The notes beneath the pieces are model-generated. The model saw nothing but the letters and a program-made list of their open reading frames with translations. It was not told the DNA's origin and did no database searches. Below are positions 1 to 12,027 of a stretch of DNA of 64,000 nt, piece after piece. The DNA is from Luzula sylvatica. Its lineage: Eukaryota > Streptophyta > Magnoliopsida > Poales > Juncaceae. Position 1 is the stretch's first letter. Each line of letters opens with the position of its first letter. The position numbers were made by a program, and so were the translations under genes. The DNA lies in contig CAMPEJ010000015.1 in assembly GCA_946800325.1 (NCBI GenBank), positions 124,001 to 188,000 of the forward strand, in the 5' to 3' direction.

Positions 1-255
1 AAAGAAAGTTTGTTTTTCGATTCAAAACAATCTGTTTATGCTTTGGGGAGTTCAAATAACGTATTTTGAGATCATTTGAATCGTATCTTTTACTACATAA
101 CATTTCACCAAAATTTACAAACACTAAGAAAGTTTGTTTTTCGATTCAAAACAATCTGTTTATGCTTTGGGGAGTTCAAATAACGTATTTTGAGATCATT
201 TGATTCGTATCTTTTACCACATAACATTTCACCAAAATTTACAAACACTAAGAAA

Positions 256-378
256 GTGTGTTTTTCGATTCAAAACAATCTGTTTATGCTTTGGGGAGTT
301 CAAATAACGTATTTTGAGATCATTTGAATCGTATCTTTTACCACATAACATGTTACCAAAATTTACAAACACTAAAAA
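256..378 (+). repeat. 123-bp monomer with 'ctaaaaagt' end
   Basis: The end 'ctaagaaagt' is shortened to 'ctaaaaagt', and the unit starts gtgtg. It recurs near 5824 and 8304, once in each copy of the first HOR. The missing base keeps neighbouring monomers in the same minus-strand frame and gives 88-codon open frames (229-495, 5681-5947, 8159-8425), which are artefacts of the repeat. Confidence 0.92.
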
Positions 379-568
379 GTTTGTTTTTCGATTCAAAACA
401 ATCTGTTTATGCTTTGGAGAGTTCAAATAACGTATTTTGAGATCATTGGAATCGTATCTTTTACCACATAACATTTCACCAAAATTTACAAACACTAAGA
501 AAGTTTGTTTTTCGATTCAAAACAATTTGTTTATGCTTTGGGGAGTTCAAATAACGTATTTTGAGATC

Positions 569-576
569 ATTCGAAT
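569..576. repeat. ATTCGAAT palindrome defining the second monomer class (exemplar)
   Basis: When p70 is c instead of t, the sequence around p67-p74 becomes the perfect 8-bp palindrome ATTCGAAT. It is usually linked to other changes: t at p25, t at p61, or a at p54 together with g or a at p60. These class B monomers recur throughout the array and in places alternate with consensus (class A) monomers. The change also creates a CpG. Confidence 0.85.
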
Positions 577-626
577 CGTATCTTTTACCACGTAACATTT
601 CACCAAAATTTACAAACGCTAAGAAA

Positions 627-749
627 GTTTGTTTTTCGATTCAAAACAATCTGTTTATGCTTTGGGGAGTTCAAATAACGTATTTTGAGATCATTTGAAT
701 CGTATCTTTACTACATAACATTTCACCAAAATTTACAAACGCTGAGAAA
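627..749 (+). repeat. 123-bp monomer with p84 deletion (exemplar of 19)
   Basis: One t is missing in 'gtatctttac', and the monomer ends in 'acgctgag' (in some copies 'acactgag'). I counted 19 such monomers, near 706, 2938, 6160, 8637, 21410, 23640, 25376, 27358, 29463, 31321, 34049, 39256, 40868, 43222, 45326, 47060, 48548, 49166 and 50405. In nearly every case the preceding monomer has 'acgctaag'. The fixed company shows a single origin followed by spreading in blocks. Confidence 0.93.
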
Positions 750-1131
750 GTTTGTTTTTCGATTCAAAACAATCTGTTTATGCTTTGGGGAGTTCAAATA
801 ACGTATTTTGAGATCATTTGATTCGTATCTTTTACCACATAACATTTCACCAAAATTTACAAACACTAAGAAAGTTTGTTTTTCGATTCAAAACGATATG
901 TTTATGCTTTGGGGAGTTCAAATAACGTATTTTGAGATCATTTGAATCGTATCTTTTACCACATAACATTTTACCAAAATATACAAACACTAAGAAAGTT
1001 TATTTTTCGATTCAAAACAATCTGTTTATGCTTTGGGGAGTTCAAATAACGTATTTTGAGATCATTTGAATCGTATCTTTTACCACATAACATTTTACCA
1101 AAATTTACAAACACTAAGAAAGTTTGTTTTT

Positions 1132-1197
1132 CGATTCAAAACAATCTGTTTATGCTTTGGGGAGTTCAAATAACGTATTTTGAGATCATTTGAATCG
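1132..1197. repeat. 9-bp inverted repeat inside the monomer
   Basis: The arm cgattcaaa (1132-1140, p11-p19) is the exact reverse complement of tttgaatcg (1189-1197, p68-p76), with a 48-bp spacer. It is intact in monomers of the consensus class and therefore recurs hundreds of times. In monomers with c at p70 the right arm is altered, but a local palindrome appears instead. Such arms could form a hairpin or bind a dimeric protein; this is inferred from symmetry only. Confidence 0.85.
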
Positions 1198-1223
1198 TAT
1201 CTTTTACCACATAACATTTCACC

Positions 1224-1230
1224 AAAATTT
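1224..1230. other. A4T3 tract, candidate bend site
   Basis: AAAATTT lies at p103-p109, with a T5 tract at p6-p10 of the next monomer about 27 bp downstream. Short A/T tracts repeated every monomer can give a curved, regularly positioned nucleosome substrate. The tract is present in nearly every monomer; one variant replaces the fourth A with c (p106), for example near 10148, 51667 and 52660. Curvature is an inference. Confidence 0.5.
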
Positions 1231-2436
1231 ACAAACACTAAGAAAGTTTGTTTTTCGATTCAAAACAATTTGTTTATGCTTTGGGGAGTTCAAATAACGT
1301 ATTTTGAGATCATTCGAATCGTATCTTTTACCACATAACATTTCACCAAAATTTACAAACGCTAAGAAAGTTTGTTTTTCGATTCAAAACAATCTGTTTA
1401 TGCTTTGTGGAGTTCAAATGACGTATTTTGAGATCATTTGAATCGTATCTTTTACTACATAACATTTCACCAAAATTTACAAACGCTGAGAAAGTTTGTT
1501 TTTCGATTCAAAACAATCTGTTTATGCTTTGGGGAGTTCAAATAACGTATTTTGAGAACATTTGAATCGTATCTTTTACCACATAACATTTCACCAAAAT
1601 TTACAAACACTGAGAAAGTTTGATTTTCGATTCAAAACAATCTGTTTATGCTTTGGGGAGTTCAAATAACGTATTTTGAGATCATTCGAATCGTATCTTT
1701 TACTACATAACATTTCACCAAAATTTACAAACACTAAGAAAGTTTGTTTTTCGATTCAAAACAATCTGTTTATGCTTTGGGGAGTTCAAATAACGTATTT
1801 TGAGATCATTTGAATCGTATGTTTTACCACTTAACATTTCACCAAAATTTACAAACACTAAGAAAGTTTGTTTTTCGATTCAAAACAATTTGTTTATGCT
1901 TTGGGGAGTTCAAATAACGTATTTTTAGATCATTCGAATCGAATCATTTACCACATAACATTTCACCAAAATTTACAAACACAAAGAAAGTTTGTTTTTC
2001 GATTCAAAACAATCTGTTTATGCTTTGGGGAGTTCAAATAACGTATTTTGAGATCATTTGAATCGTATCTTTTACTACATAACATTTCACCAAAATTTAC
2101 AAACACTGAGAAAGTTTGATTTTCGATTCAAAACAATCTGTTTATGCTTTGGGGAGTTCAAATAACGTATTTTGAGATCATTCGAATCGTATCTTTTACC
2201 ACATAACATTTTACCAAAATTTACAAACACTAAGAAAGTTTGTTTTTCGATTCAAAACAATCTGTTTATGCTTTGGGGAGTTCAAATAACGTATTTTGAG
2301 ATCATTTGAATCGTATCTTTTACCACATAACATTTCACCAAAATTTACAAACACTAAGAAAGTTTGTTTTTCGATTCAAAACAATTTGTTTATGCTTTGG
2401 GGAGTTCAAATAACGTATTTTTAGATCATTCGAATC

Positions 2437-5199
2437 GTATCTTTTACTACATAACATTTCACCAAAATTTACAAACACAAAGAAAGTTTGTTTTTCGATT
2501 CAAAACAATCTGTTTATGCTTTGGGGAGTTCAAATAACGTATTTTGAGATCATTTGAATCGTATCTTTTACTACATAACATTTCACCAAAATTTACAAAC
2601 ACAAAGAAAGTTTGTTTTTCGATTCAAAACAATCTGTTTATGCTTTGGGGAGTTCAAATAACGTATTTTGAGATCATTTGAATCGTATCTTTTACTACAT
2701 AACATTTCACCAAAATTTACAAACACTGAGAAAGTTTGATTTTCGATTCAAAACAATCTGTTTATGCTTTGGGGAGTTCAAATAACGTATTTTGAGATCA
2801 TTCGAATCGTATCTTTTACCACATAACATTTTACCAAAATTTACAAACACTAAGAAAGTTTGTTTTTCGATTCAAAACAATCTGTTTATGCTTTGGGGAG
2901 TTCAAATAACGTATTTTGAGATCATTTGAATCGTATCTTTACTACATAACATTTCACCAAAATTTACAAACGCTGAGAAAGTTTGTTTTTCGATTCAAAA
3001 CAATCTGTTTATGCTTTGGGGAGTTCAAATAACGTATTTTGAGATCATTTGATTCGTATCTTTTACCACATAACATTTCACCAAAATTTACAAACACTAA
3101 GAAAGTTTGTTTTTCGATTCAAAACGATATGTTTATGCTTTGGGGAGTTCAAATAACGTATTTTGAGATCATTTGAATCGTATCTTTTACCACATAACAT
3201 TTTACCAAAATATACAAACACTAAGAAAGTTTATTTTTCGATTCAAAACAATCTGTTTATGCTTTGGGGAGTTCAAATAACGTATTTTGAGATCATTTGA
3301 ATCGTATCTTTTACCACATAACCTTTTACCAAAATTTACAAACACTAAGAAAGTTTGTTTTTCGATTCAAAACAATCTGTTTATGCTTTGGGGAGTTCAA
3401 ATAACGTATTTTGAGATCATTTGAATCGTATCTTTTACCACATAACATTTCACCAAAATTTACAAACACTAAGAAAGTTTGTTTTTCGATTCAAAACAAT
3501 CTGTTTATGCTTTGGGGAGTTCAAATAACGTATTTTGAGATCATTCGAATCGTATCTTTTACCACATAACATTTCACCAAAATTTACAAACACTAAGAAA
3601 GTTTAATTTTCGATTCAAAACAATCTGTTTATGCTTTGGGGAGTTCAAATAACGTATTTGTAGATCATTCGAATCGTATCTTTTACCACATAACATTTCA
3701 CCAAAATTTACAAACACTAAGAAAGTTTGTTTTTCGATTCAAAACAATCTGTTTGTGCTTTGGGGAGTTCAAATAACATATTTGTAGATCATTCGAATCG
3801 TATCTTTTACCACATAACATTTCACCAAAATTTACAAACACTAAGAAAGTTTGTTTTTCGATTCAAAACAATCTGTTTATGCTTTGGGGAGTTCAAATAA
3901 CGTATTTTGAGATCATTTGAATCGTATCTTTTACCACATAACATTTCACCAAAATTTACAAACACTAAGAAAGTTTGTTTTTCGATTCAAAACAATCTGT
4001 TTATGCTTTGGGGAGTTCAAATAACGTATTTTGAGATCATTTGAATCGTATCTTTTACCACATAACATTTCACAAAAATTTACAAACACTAAGAAAGTTT
4101 GTTTTTCGATTCAAAACAATCTGTTTATGCTTTGGGGAGTTCAAATAACGTATTTTGAGATCATTGGAATCGTATCTTTTACCACATAACATTTCACAAA
4201 AATTTACAAACACTAAGAAAGTTTGTTTTTCGATTCAAAACAATCTGTTTATGCTTTGGGGAGTTCAAATAACGTATTTTGAGATTATTTGAATCGTATC
4301 TTTTACCACATAACATTTTGCAAAAATTTAGAAACACTAAGAAAGTTTAATTTTCGATTCAAAACAATCTGTTTATGCTTTGGGGAGTTCAAATAACGTA
4401 TTTTGAGATCATTCGAATCGTATCTTTTACCACATAACATTTCACCAAAATTTACAAACACTAAGAAAGTTTAATTTTCGATTCAAAACAATCTGTTTAT
4501 GCTTTGGGAGTTCAAATAACGTATTTTGAGATCATTTGAATCGTATCTTTTACTACATAACATTTCACCAAAATTTACAAACACTAAGAAAGTTTGTTTT
4601 TCGATTCAAAACAATCTGTTTGTGCTTTGGGGAGTTCAAATAACATATTTATAGATCATTCGAATCGTATCTTTTACCACATAACTTTTCACCAAAATTT
4701 ACAAACACTAAGAAAGTTTGTTTTTCGATTCAAAACAATCTGTTTATGCTTTGGGGAGTTCAAATAACGTATTTTGAGATCATTTGATTCGTATCTTTTA
4801 CCACATAACATTTCACCCAAATTTACAAACATTGAGAAAGTTCGATTTTCGATTCAAAACAATCTGTTTATGCTTTGGGGAGTTGAAATAACGTATTTTG
4901 AGATCATTTGAATCGTATCTTTTACCACATAGTATTTTACCAAAATTTACAAACACTATGAAACTTTAATTTTCGATTCAAAACAATCTGTTTATGCTTT
5001 GGGGAGTTCAAATAACGTATTTTGTGATCATTTGAATCGTATCTTTTACTACATAACATTTCACCAAAATTTACAAACACTAAGAAAGTTTGTTTTTCGA
5101 TTCAAAACAATTTGTTTATGCTTTGGGGAGTTCAAATAACATATTTGTAGATCATTCGAATCGTATCTTTTACCACATAACATTTCACCAAAATTTACA
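2437..5199 (+). repeat. Mosaic satellite segment between HOR copies 1 and 2
   Basis: Still pure satellite. About 2890-3480 is a five-monomer piece of the 660-1250 order (p84 deletion, 'acgatatg', 'tatac', then gttta at p1-p5), displaced by 18 monomers. After it come monomers with 'gtttaatttt', 'tttgtag' and 'cacaaaa', a 1-bp-short monomer (4469-4591, three g instead of four), and the 'tgtttgtg' + 'acatatttatag' monomer (near 4620-4650). That monomer and the 'tatgaaact' mark near 4957 foreshadow the 10-20 kb family. Confidence 0.85.
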
Positions 5200-7677
5200 A
5201 ACACTAAGAAAGTTTGTTTTTCGATTCAAAACAATCTGTTTATGCTTTGGGGAGTTCAAATAACGTATTTTGAGATCATTTGAATCGTATCTTTTACCAC
5301 ATAACATTTCACCAAAATTTACAAACACTAAGAAAGTTTGTTTTTCGATTCAAAACAATTTGTTTATGCTTTGGGGAGTTCAAATAACGTATTTTTAGAT
5401 CATTCGAATCGAATCTTTTACCACATAACATTTCACCAAAATTTACAAACACAAAGAAAGTTTGTTTTTCGATTCAAAACAATCTGTTTATGCTTTGGGG
5501 AGTTCAAATAACGTATTTTGAGATCATTTGAATCGTATCTTTTACTACATAACATTTCACCAAAATTTACAAACACTAAGAAAGTTTGTTTTTCGATTCA
5601 AAACAATCTGTTTATGCTTTGGGGAGTTCAAATAACGTATTTTGAGATCATTTGATTCGTATCTTTTACCACATAACATTTCACCAAAATTTACAAACAC
5701 TAAGAAAGTGTGTTTTTCGATTCAAAACAATCTGTTTATGCTTTGGGGAGTTCAAATAACGTATTTTGAGATCATTTGAATCGTATCTTTTACCACATAA
5801 CATGTTACCAAAATTTACAAACACTAAAAAGTTTGTTTTTCGATTCAAAACAATCTGTTTATGCTTTGGAGAGTTCAAATAACGTATTTTGAGATCATTG
5901 GAATCGTATCTTTTACCACATAACATTTCACCAAAATTTACAAACACTAAGAAAGTTTGTTTTTCGATTCAAAACAATTTGTTTATGCTTTGGGGAGTTC
6001 AAATAACGTATTTTGAGATCATTCGAATCGTATCTTTTACCACGTAACATTTCACCAAAATTTACAAACGCTAAGAAAGTTTGTTTTTCGATTCAAAACA
6101 ATCTGTTTATGCTTTGGGGAGTTCAAATAACGTATTTTGAGATCATTTGAATCGTATCTTTACTACATAACATTTCACCAAAATTTACAAACGCTGAGAA
6201 AGTTTGTTTTTCGATTCAAAACAATCTGTTTATGCTTTGGGGAGTTCAAATAACGTATTTTGAGATCATTTGATTCGTATCTTTTACCACATAACATTTC
6301 ACCAAAATTTACAAACACTAAGAAAGTTTGTTTTTCGATTCAAAACGATATGTTTATGCTTTGGGGAGTTCAAATAACGTATTTTGAGATCATTTGAATC
6401 GTATCTTTTACCACATAACATTTTACCAAAATATACAAACACTAAGAAAGTTTATTTTTCGATTCAAAACAATCTGTTTATGCTTTGGGGAGTTCAAATA
6501 ACGTATTTTGAGATCATTTGAATCGTATCTTTTACCACATAACATTTTACCAAAATTTACAAACACTAAGAAAGTTTGTTTTTCGATTCAAAACAATCTG
6601 TTTATGCTTTGGGGAGTTCAAATAACGTATTTTGAGATCATTTGAATCGTATCTTTTACCACATAACATTTCACCAAAATTTACAAACACTAAGAAAGTT
6701 TGTTTTTCGATTCAAAACAATTTGTTTATGCTTTGGGGAGTTCAAATAACGTATTTTGAGATCATTCGAATCGTATCTTTTACCACATAACATTTCACCA
6801 AAATTTACAAACGCTAAGAAAGTTTGTTTTTCGATTCAAAACAATCTGTTTATGCTTTGTGGAGTTCAAATGACGTATTTTGAGATCATTTGAATCGTAT
6901 CTTTTACTACATAACATTTCACCAAAATTTACAAACGCTGAGAAAGTTTGTTTTTCGATTCAAAACAATCTGTTTATGCTTTGGGGAGTTCAAATAACGT
7001 ATTTTGAGAACATTTGAATCGTATCTTTTACCACATAACATTTCACCAAAATTTACAAACACTGAGAAAGTTTGATTTTCGATTCAAAACAATCTGTTTA
7101 TGCTTTGGGGAGTTCAAATAACGTATTTTGAGATCATTCGAATCGTATCTTTTACTACATAACATTTCACCAAAATTTACAAACACTAAGAAAGTTTGTT
7201 TTTCGATTCAAAACAATCTGTTTATGCTTTGGGGAGTTCAAATAACGTATTTTGAGATCATTTGAATCGTATGTTTTACCACTTAACATTTCACCAAAAT
7301 TTACAAACACTAAGAAAGTTTGTTTTTCGATTCAAAACAATTTGTTTATGCTTTGGGGAGTTCAAATAACGTATTTTTAGATCATTCGAATCGAATCATT
7401 TACCACATAACATTTCACCAAAATTTACAAACACAAAGAAAGTTTGTTTTTCGATTCAAAACAATCTGTTTATGCTTTGGGGAGTTCAAATAACGTATTT
7501 TGAGATCATTTGAATCGTATCTTTTACTACATAACATTTCACCAAAATTTACAAACACTGAGAAAGTTTGATTTTCGATTCAAAACAATCTGTTTATGCT
7601 TTGGGGAGTTCAAATAACGTATTTTGAGATCATTCGAATCGTATCTTTTACCACATAACATTTTACCAAAATTTACA
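5200..7677 (+). repeat. HOR copy 2, 20 monomers (2478 bp)
   Basis: Twenty monomers, two of them 1 bp short, giving 2478 bp. The block abuts copy 3 directly, so the pair is a tandem duplication. It appears identical to copy 1 where they overlap (5453 onwards) but differs from copy 3 at about ten sites in roughly 2 kb. The left boundary is set where the monomer order stops matching 2478 bp downstream, near 5200. Confidence 0.85.
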
Positions 7678-9655
7678 AACACTAAGAAAGTTTGTTTTTC
7701 GATTCAAAACAATCTGTTTATGCTTTGGGGAGTTCAAATAACGTATTTTGAGATCATTTGAATCGTATCTTTTACCACATAACATTTCACCAAAATTTAC
7801 AAACACTAAGAAAGTTTGTTTTTCGATTCAAAACAATTTGTTTATGCTTTGGGGAGTTCAAATAACGTATTTTTAGATCATTCGAATCGAATCTTTTACC
7901 ACATAACATTTCACCAAAATTTACAAACACAAAGAAAGTTTGTTTTTCGATTCAAAACAATCTGTTTATGCTTTGGGGAGTTCAAATAACGTATTTTGAG
8001 ATCATTTGAATCGTATCTTTTACTACATAACATTTCACCAAAATTTACAAACACTAAGAAAGTTTGTTTTTCGATTCAAAACAATCTGTTTATGCTTTGG
8101 GGAGTTCAAATAACGTATTTTGAGATCATTTGATTCGTATCTTTTACCACATAACATTTCACCAAAATTTACAAACACTAAGAAAGTGTGTTTTTCGATT
8201 CAAAACAATCTGTTTATGCTTTGGGGAGTTCAAATAACGTATTTTGAGATCATTTGAATCGTATCTTTTACCACATAACATTTTACCAAAATTTACAAAC
8301 ACTAAAAAGTTTGTTTTTCGATTCAAAACAATCTGTTTATGCTTTGGGGAGTTCAAATAACGTATTTTGAGATCATTGGAATCGTATCTTTTACCACATA
8401 ACATTTCACCAAAATTTACAAACACTAAGAAAGTTTGTTTTTCGATTCAAAACAATTTGTTTATGCTTTGGGGAGTTCAAATAACGTATTTTGAGATCAT
8501 TCGAATCGTATCTTTTACCACGTAACATTTCACCAAAATTTACAAACGCTAAGAAAGTTTGTTTTTCGATTCAAAACAATCTGTTTATGCTTTGGGGAGT
8601 TCAAATAACGTATTTTGAGATCATTTGAATCGTATCTTTACTACATAACATTTCACCAAAATTTACAAACGCTGAGAAAGTTTGTTTTTCGATTCAAAAC
8701 AATCTGTTTATGCTTTGGGGAGTTCAAATAATGTATTTTGAGATCATTTGATCCGTATCTTTTACCACATAACATTTCACCAAAATTTACAAACACTAAG
8801 AAAGTTTGTTTTTCGATTCAAAACAATATGTTTATGCTTTGGGGAGTTCAAATAACGTATTTTGAGATCATTTGAATCGTATCTTTTACCACATAACATT
8901 TTACCAAAATTTACAAACACTAAGAAAGTTTGTTTTTCGATTCAAAACAGTCTGTTTATGCTTTGGGGAGTTCAAATAACGTATTTTGAGATCATTTGAA
9001 TCGTATCTTTTACCACATAACATTTTACCAAAATTTACAAACACTAAGAAAGTTTGTTTTTCGATTCAAAACAATCTGTTTATGCTTTGGGGAGTTCAAA
9101 TAACGTATTTTGAGATCATTTGAATCGTATCTTTTACCACATAACATTTCACCAAAATTTACAAACACTAAGAAAGTTTGTTTTTCGATTCAAAACAATT
9201 TGTTTATGCTTTGGGGAGTTCAAATAACGTATTTTGAGATCATTCGAATCGTATCTTTTACCACATAACATTTCACCAAAATTTACAAACGCTAAGAAAG
9301 TTTGTTTTTCGATTCAAAACAATCTGTTTATGCTTTGGGGAGTTCAAATGACGTATTTTGAGATCATTTGAATCGTATCTTTTACTACATAACATTTCAC
9401 CAAAATTTACAAACGCTGAGAAAGTTTGTTTTTCGATTCAAAACAATCTGTTTATGCTTTGGGGAGTTCAAATAACGTATTTTGAGAACATTTGAATCGT
9501 ATCTTTTACCACATAACATTTCACCAAAATTTACAAACTCTGAGAAAGTTTGATTTTCGATTCAAAACAATCTGTTTATGCTTTGGGGAGTTCAAATAAC
9601 GTATTTTGAGATCATTCGAATCGTATCTTTTACTACATAACATTTCACCAAAATT
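7678..9655 (+). repeat. HOR copy 3, truncated at about 16 monomers
   Basis: Follows the monomer order of copy 2 at an offset of 2478 bp, then diverges at about 9655, where 'tttataaacactgag' replaces 'tttacaaacactaag'. Differences from copy 2 include tttacc for tgttacc (8281), ggggag for ggagag (8345), aatg for aacg (8731), gatccg (8751), aatatg for gatatg (8826) and actctgag (9538). It is therefore older or more diverged than the copy 1/copy 2 pair. Confidence 0.85.
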
Positions 9656-10787
9656 TATAAACACTGAGAAAGTTTGTTTTTCGATTCAAAACAATTTGTC
9701 TATGCTTTGGGGAGTTCAAATAACGTATTTTGAGATCATTCGAATCGTATCTTTTACCACATAACATTTCACCAAAATTTACAAACACTAAGAAAGTTTG
9801 TTTTTCGATTCAAAACAATCTGTTTATGCTTTGGGGAGTTCAAATAACGTATTTTGAGATAATTGGAATCGTATCTTTTACTACATAACATTTCACCAAA
9901 ATTTACAAACACTAAGAAAGTTTGTTTTTCGATTCAAAACAATCTGTTTTTGCTTTGGGGAGTTCAAATAACTTATTTTGAGATCATTGGAATCGTATCT
10001 TTTACCACATAACATTTCACAAAAATTTACAAACACTAAGAAAGTTTGTTTTTCGATTCAAAACAATCTGTTTATGCTTTGGGGAGTTCAAATAACTTAT
10101 TTTGAGATCATTTGAATCGTATCTTTTACCACATAACATTTCACCAAACTTTACAAACACTAAGAAAGTTTGTTTTTCGATTCAAAACAATCTGTTTATG
10201 CTTTGGGGAGTTCAAATAACGTATTTTGAGATTATTTTAATCGTATCTTTTACTACATAACATTTCACCAAAATTTACAAACACTAAGAAAGTTTGTTTT
10301 TCGATTCAAAACAATCTGTTTATGCTTTGGGGAGTTCAAATAACGTATTTTGAGATCATTTGAATCGTATCTTTTACCACGTAACATTTCACCAAAATTT
10401 ACAAACACTGAGAAAGTTTGATTTTCGATTCAAAACAATCTGTTTATGCTTTGGGGAGTTCAAATAACATATTTTTAGATCATTCGAATCGTATCTTTTA
10501 CCACATAACATTTCACCAAAATTTAAACACACTAAGAAAGTTTGTTTTTCGATTAAAAACAATCTGTTTATGCTTTGGGGAGTTCAAATAACGTATTTTG
10601 AGATCATTTGAATCGTATCATTTACTACATAACATTTCACCAAAATTTACAAACACTAAGAAAGTTTGTTTTTCGATTCAAAACAATCTGTTTGTGCTTT
10701 GGGGAGTTCAAATAACATATTTATAGATCATTCGAATCGTATCTTTTACCACATAACATTTCACCAAAATTTACAAACACTAAGAAA
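9656..10787 (+). repeat. Satellite segment, transition to the second haplotype family
   Basis: Nine monomers without an obvious tandem duplication. They introduce p54 t ('aacttat'), 'cacaaaa', 'ccaaact', 'ccacg' with 'gtttgatttt', 'acatattttt' and 'tgtttgtg' with 'acatatttatag'. The same order recurs in the 14.1-14.9 kb, 16.6-17.4 kb and 35.4-36.2 kb stretches. Confidence 0.8.
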
Positions 10788-12027
10788 GTTTGTTTTTCGA
10801 TTCAAAACAATCTGTTTATGCTTTGGGGAGTTCAAATAACGTATTTTGAGATCATTTGATTCGTATCTTTTAGCACATAACATTTCACCAAAATTTACAA
10901 ACATTGAGAAAGTTCGATTTTCGATTCAAAACAATCTGTTTATGCTTTGGGGAGTTCAAATAACGTATTTTGAGATCATTTGAATCGTATCTTTTACCAC
11001 ATAACATTTTACCAAAATTTACAAACACTATGAAACTTTAATTTTCGATTCAAAACAATCTGTTTATGCTTTGGGGAGTTCAAATAACGTATTTTGAGAT
11101 CATTTGAATCGTATCTTTTACTACATAACATTTCACCAAAATTTACAAACACTAAGAAAGTTTGTTTTTCGATTCAAAACAATTTGTTTATGCTTTGGGG
11201 AGTTCAAATAACATATTTGTAGATCATTCGAATCGTATCTTTTACCACATAACATTTCACCAAAATTTACAAACACTAAGAAAGTTTGTTTTTCGATTCA
11301 AAACAATCTGTTTATGCTTTGGGGAGTTCAAATAACGTATTTTGAGATCATTTGAATCGTATCTTTTACCACATAACATTTCACCAAAATTTACAAACAC
11401 TAAGAAAGTTTGTTTTTCGATTCAAAACAATTTGTTTATGCTTTGGGGAGTTCAAATAACGTATTTTTAGATCATTCGAATCGTATCTTTTACCACATAA
11501 CATTTCACCAAAATTTACAAACACTAAGAAAGTTTGTTTTTCGATTCAAAACAATCTGTTTATGCTTTGGGGAGTTCAAATAACGTATTTTGAGATCATT
11601 TGAATCGTATCTTTTACTACATAACATTTCACCAAAATTTACAAACACTAAGAAAGTTTGTTTTTCGATTCAAAACAATTTGTTTATGCTTTGGGGAGTT
11701 CAAATAACATATTTGTAGATCATTCGAATCGTATCTTTTACCACATAACATTTCACCAAAATTTACAAACACTAAGAAAGTTTGTTTTTCGATTCAAAAC
11801 AATCTGTTTATGCTTTGGGAAGTTCAAATAACGTATTTTGAGATCATTTGAATCGTATCTTTTACCACATAACATTTCACCAAAATTTACAAACACTAAG
11901 AAAGTTTGTTTTTCGATTCAAAACAATTTGTTTATGCTTTGGGGAGTTCAAATAACGTATTTTTAGATCATTCGAATCGTATCTTTTACCACATAACATT
12001 TCACCAAAATTTACAAACACTAAGAAA
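10788..12027 (+). repeat. 10-monomer tandem duplication, copy A (1240 bp)
   Basis: Monomer order: tttgatt with 'tttagcac' and 'acattgag'; 'gttcgatttt' with tttacc and 'tatgaaact'; then alternating class A and B monomers, including 'acatatttgtag', 'tttttag' and a 'gggaag' unit near 11816. The same order follows immediately in copy B at an offset of exactly 1240 bp (10 x 124). Confidence 0.93.

Larger units (their letters stand above)
1122..1245 (+). repeat. Reference monomer of the satellite (consensus-like, 124 bp)
   Basis: This unit carries the commonest base at every diagnostic site and serves as the coordinate frame p1-p124 used throughout. Its p1 is the g of 'gtttg'. The main variable sites are p4-p6, p25 (c, t or a), p31 (a or g), p54 (g, a or t), p60-p61, p70 (t, c or g), p73 (a or t), p87 (c or t), p90 (a or g), p99 (c or t), p102, p106, p111, p116 and p119. 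The starting point is arbitrary, because a tandem array has no natural first base. Since 124 is not a multiple of 3, a reading frame shifts at each monomer, which argues against coding. Confidence 0.97.
1..2436 (+). repeat. HOR copy 1 of the 20-monomer family (left end outside the window)
   Basis: About 19.7 monomers whose variants match 5453-7888 in order, at a fixed offset of 5452 bp. Shared private marks include gtgtg at p1-p5 with a 1-bp-short monomer (256-378), 'ggagag' near 418, the p84 deletion near 706, 'acgatatg' near 893, 'tatac' near 980, 'tttgtggag' with 'aaatgacg' near 1405-1420, 'gagaac' near 1555, and 'gtatgttttaccactt' near 1818. I noticed no difference until about 2437, where the two copies part ('cgtatc' versus 'cgaatc'). 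The match begins at the window edge, so the true unit extends to the left. Confidence 0.9.

Noticed and set aside
229..495. Minus-strand open frame of 88 codons, also at 5681-5947, 8159-8425 and (variant) 28613-28879
   Set aside because: The translation is the monomer read twice. It stays open only because one monomer is 123 bp and so keeps frame. There is no codon bias, domain or start context, and copies elsewhere are closed by stops.
1130..1146. Possible CENP-B box at ttcgattcaaaacaat
   Set aside because: The first half (TTCG, then A after four bases) fits the CENP-B box, but the essential CGGG half is absent in all monomers seen.
1150..1200. Bacterial-type promoter or terminator signals (TATA-like and T-rich stretches)
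   Set aside because: They are by-products of 71% AT content, repeat in every monomer, and no gene lies nearby.
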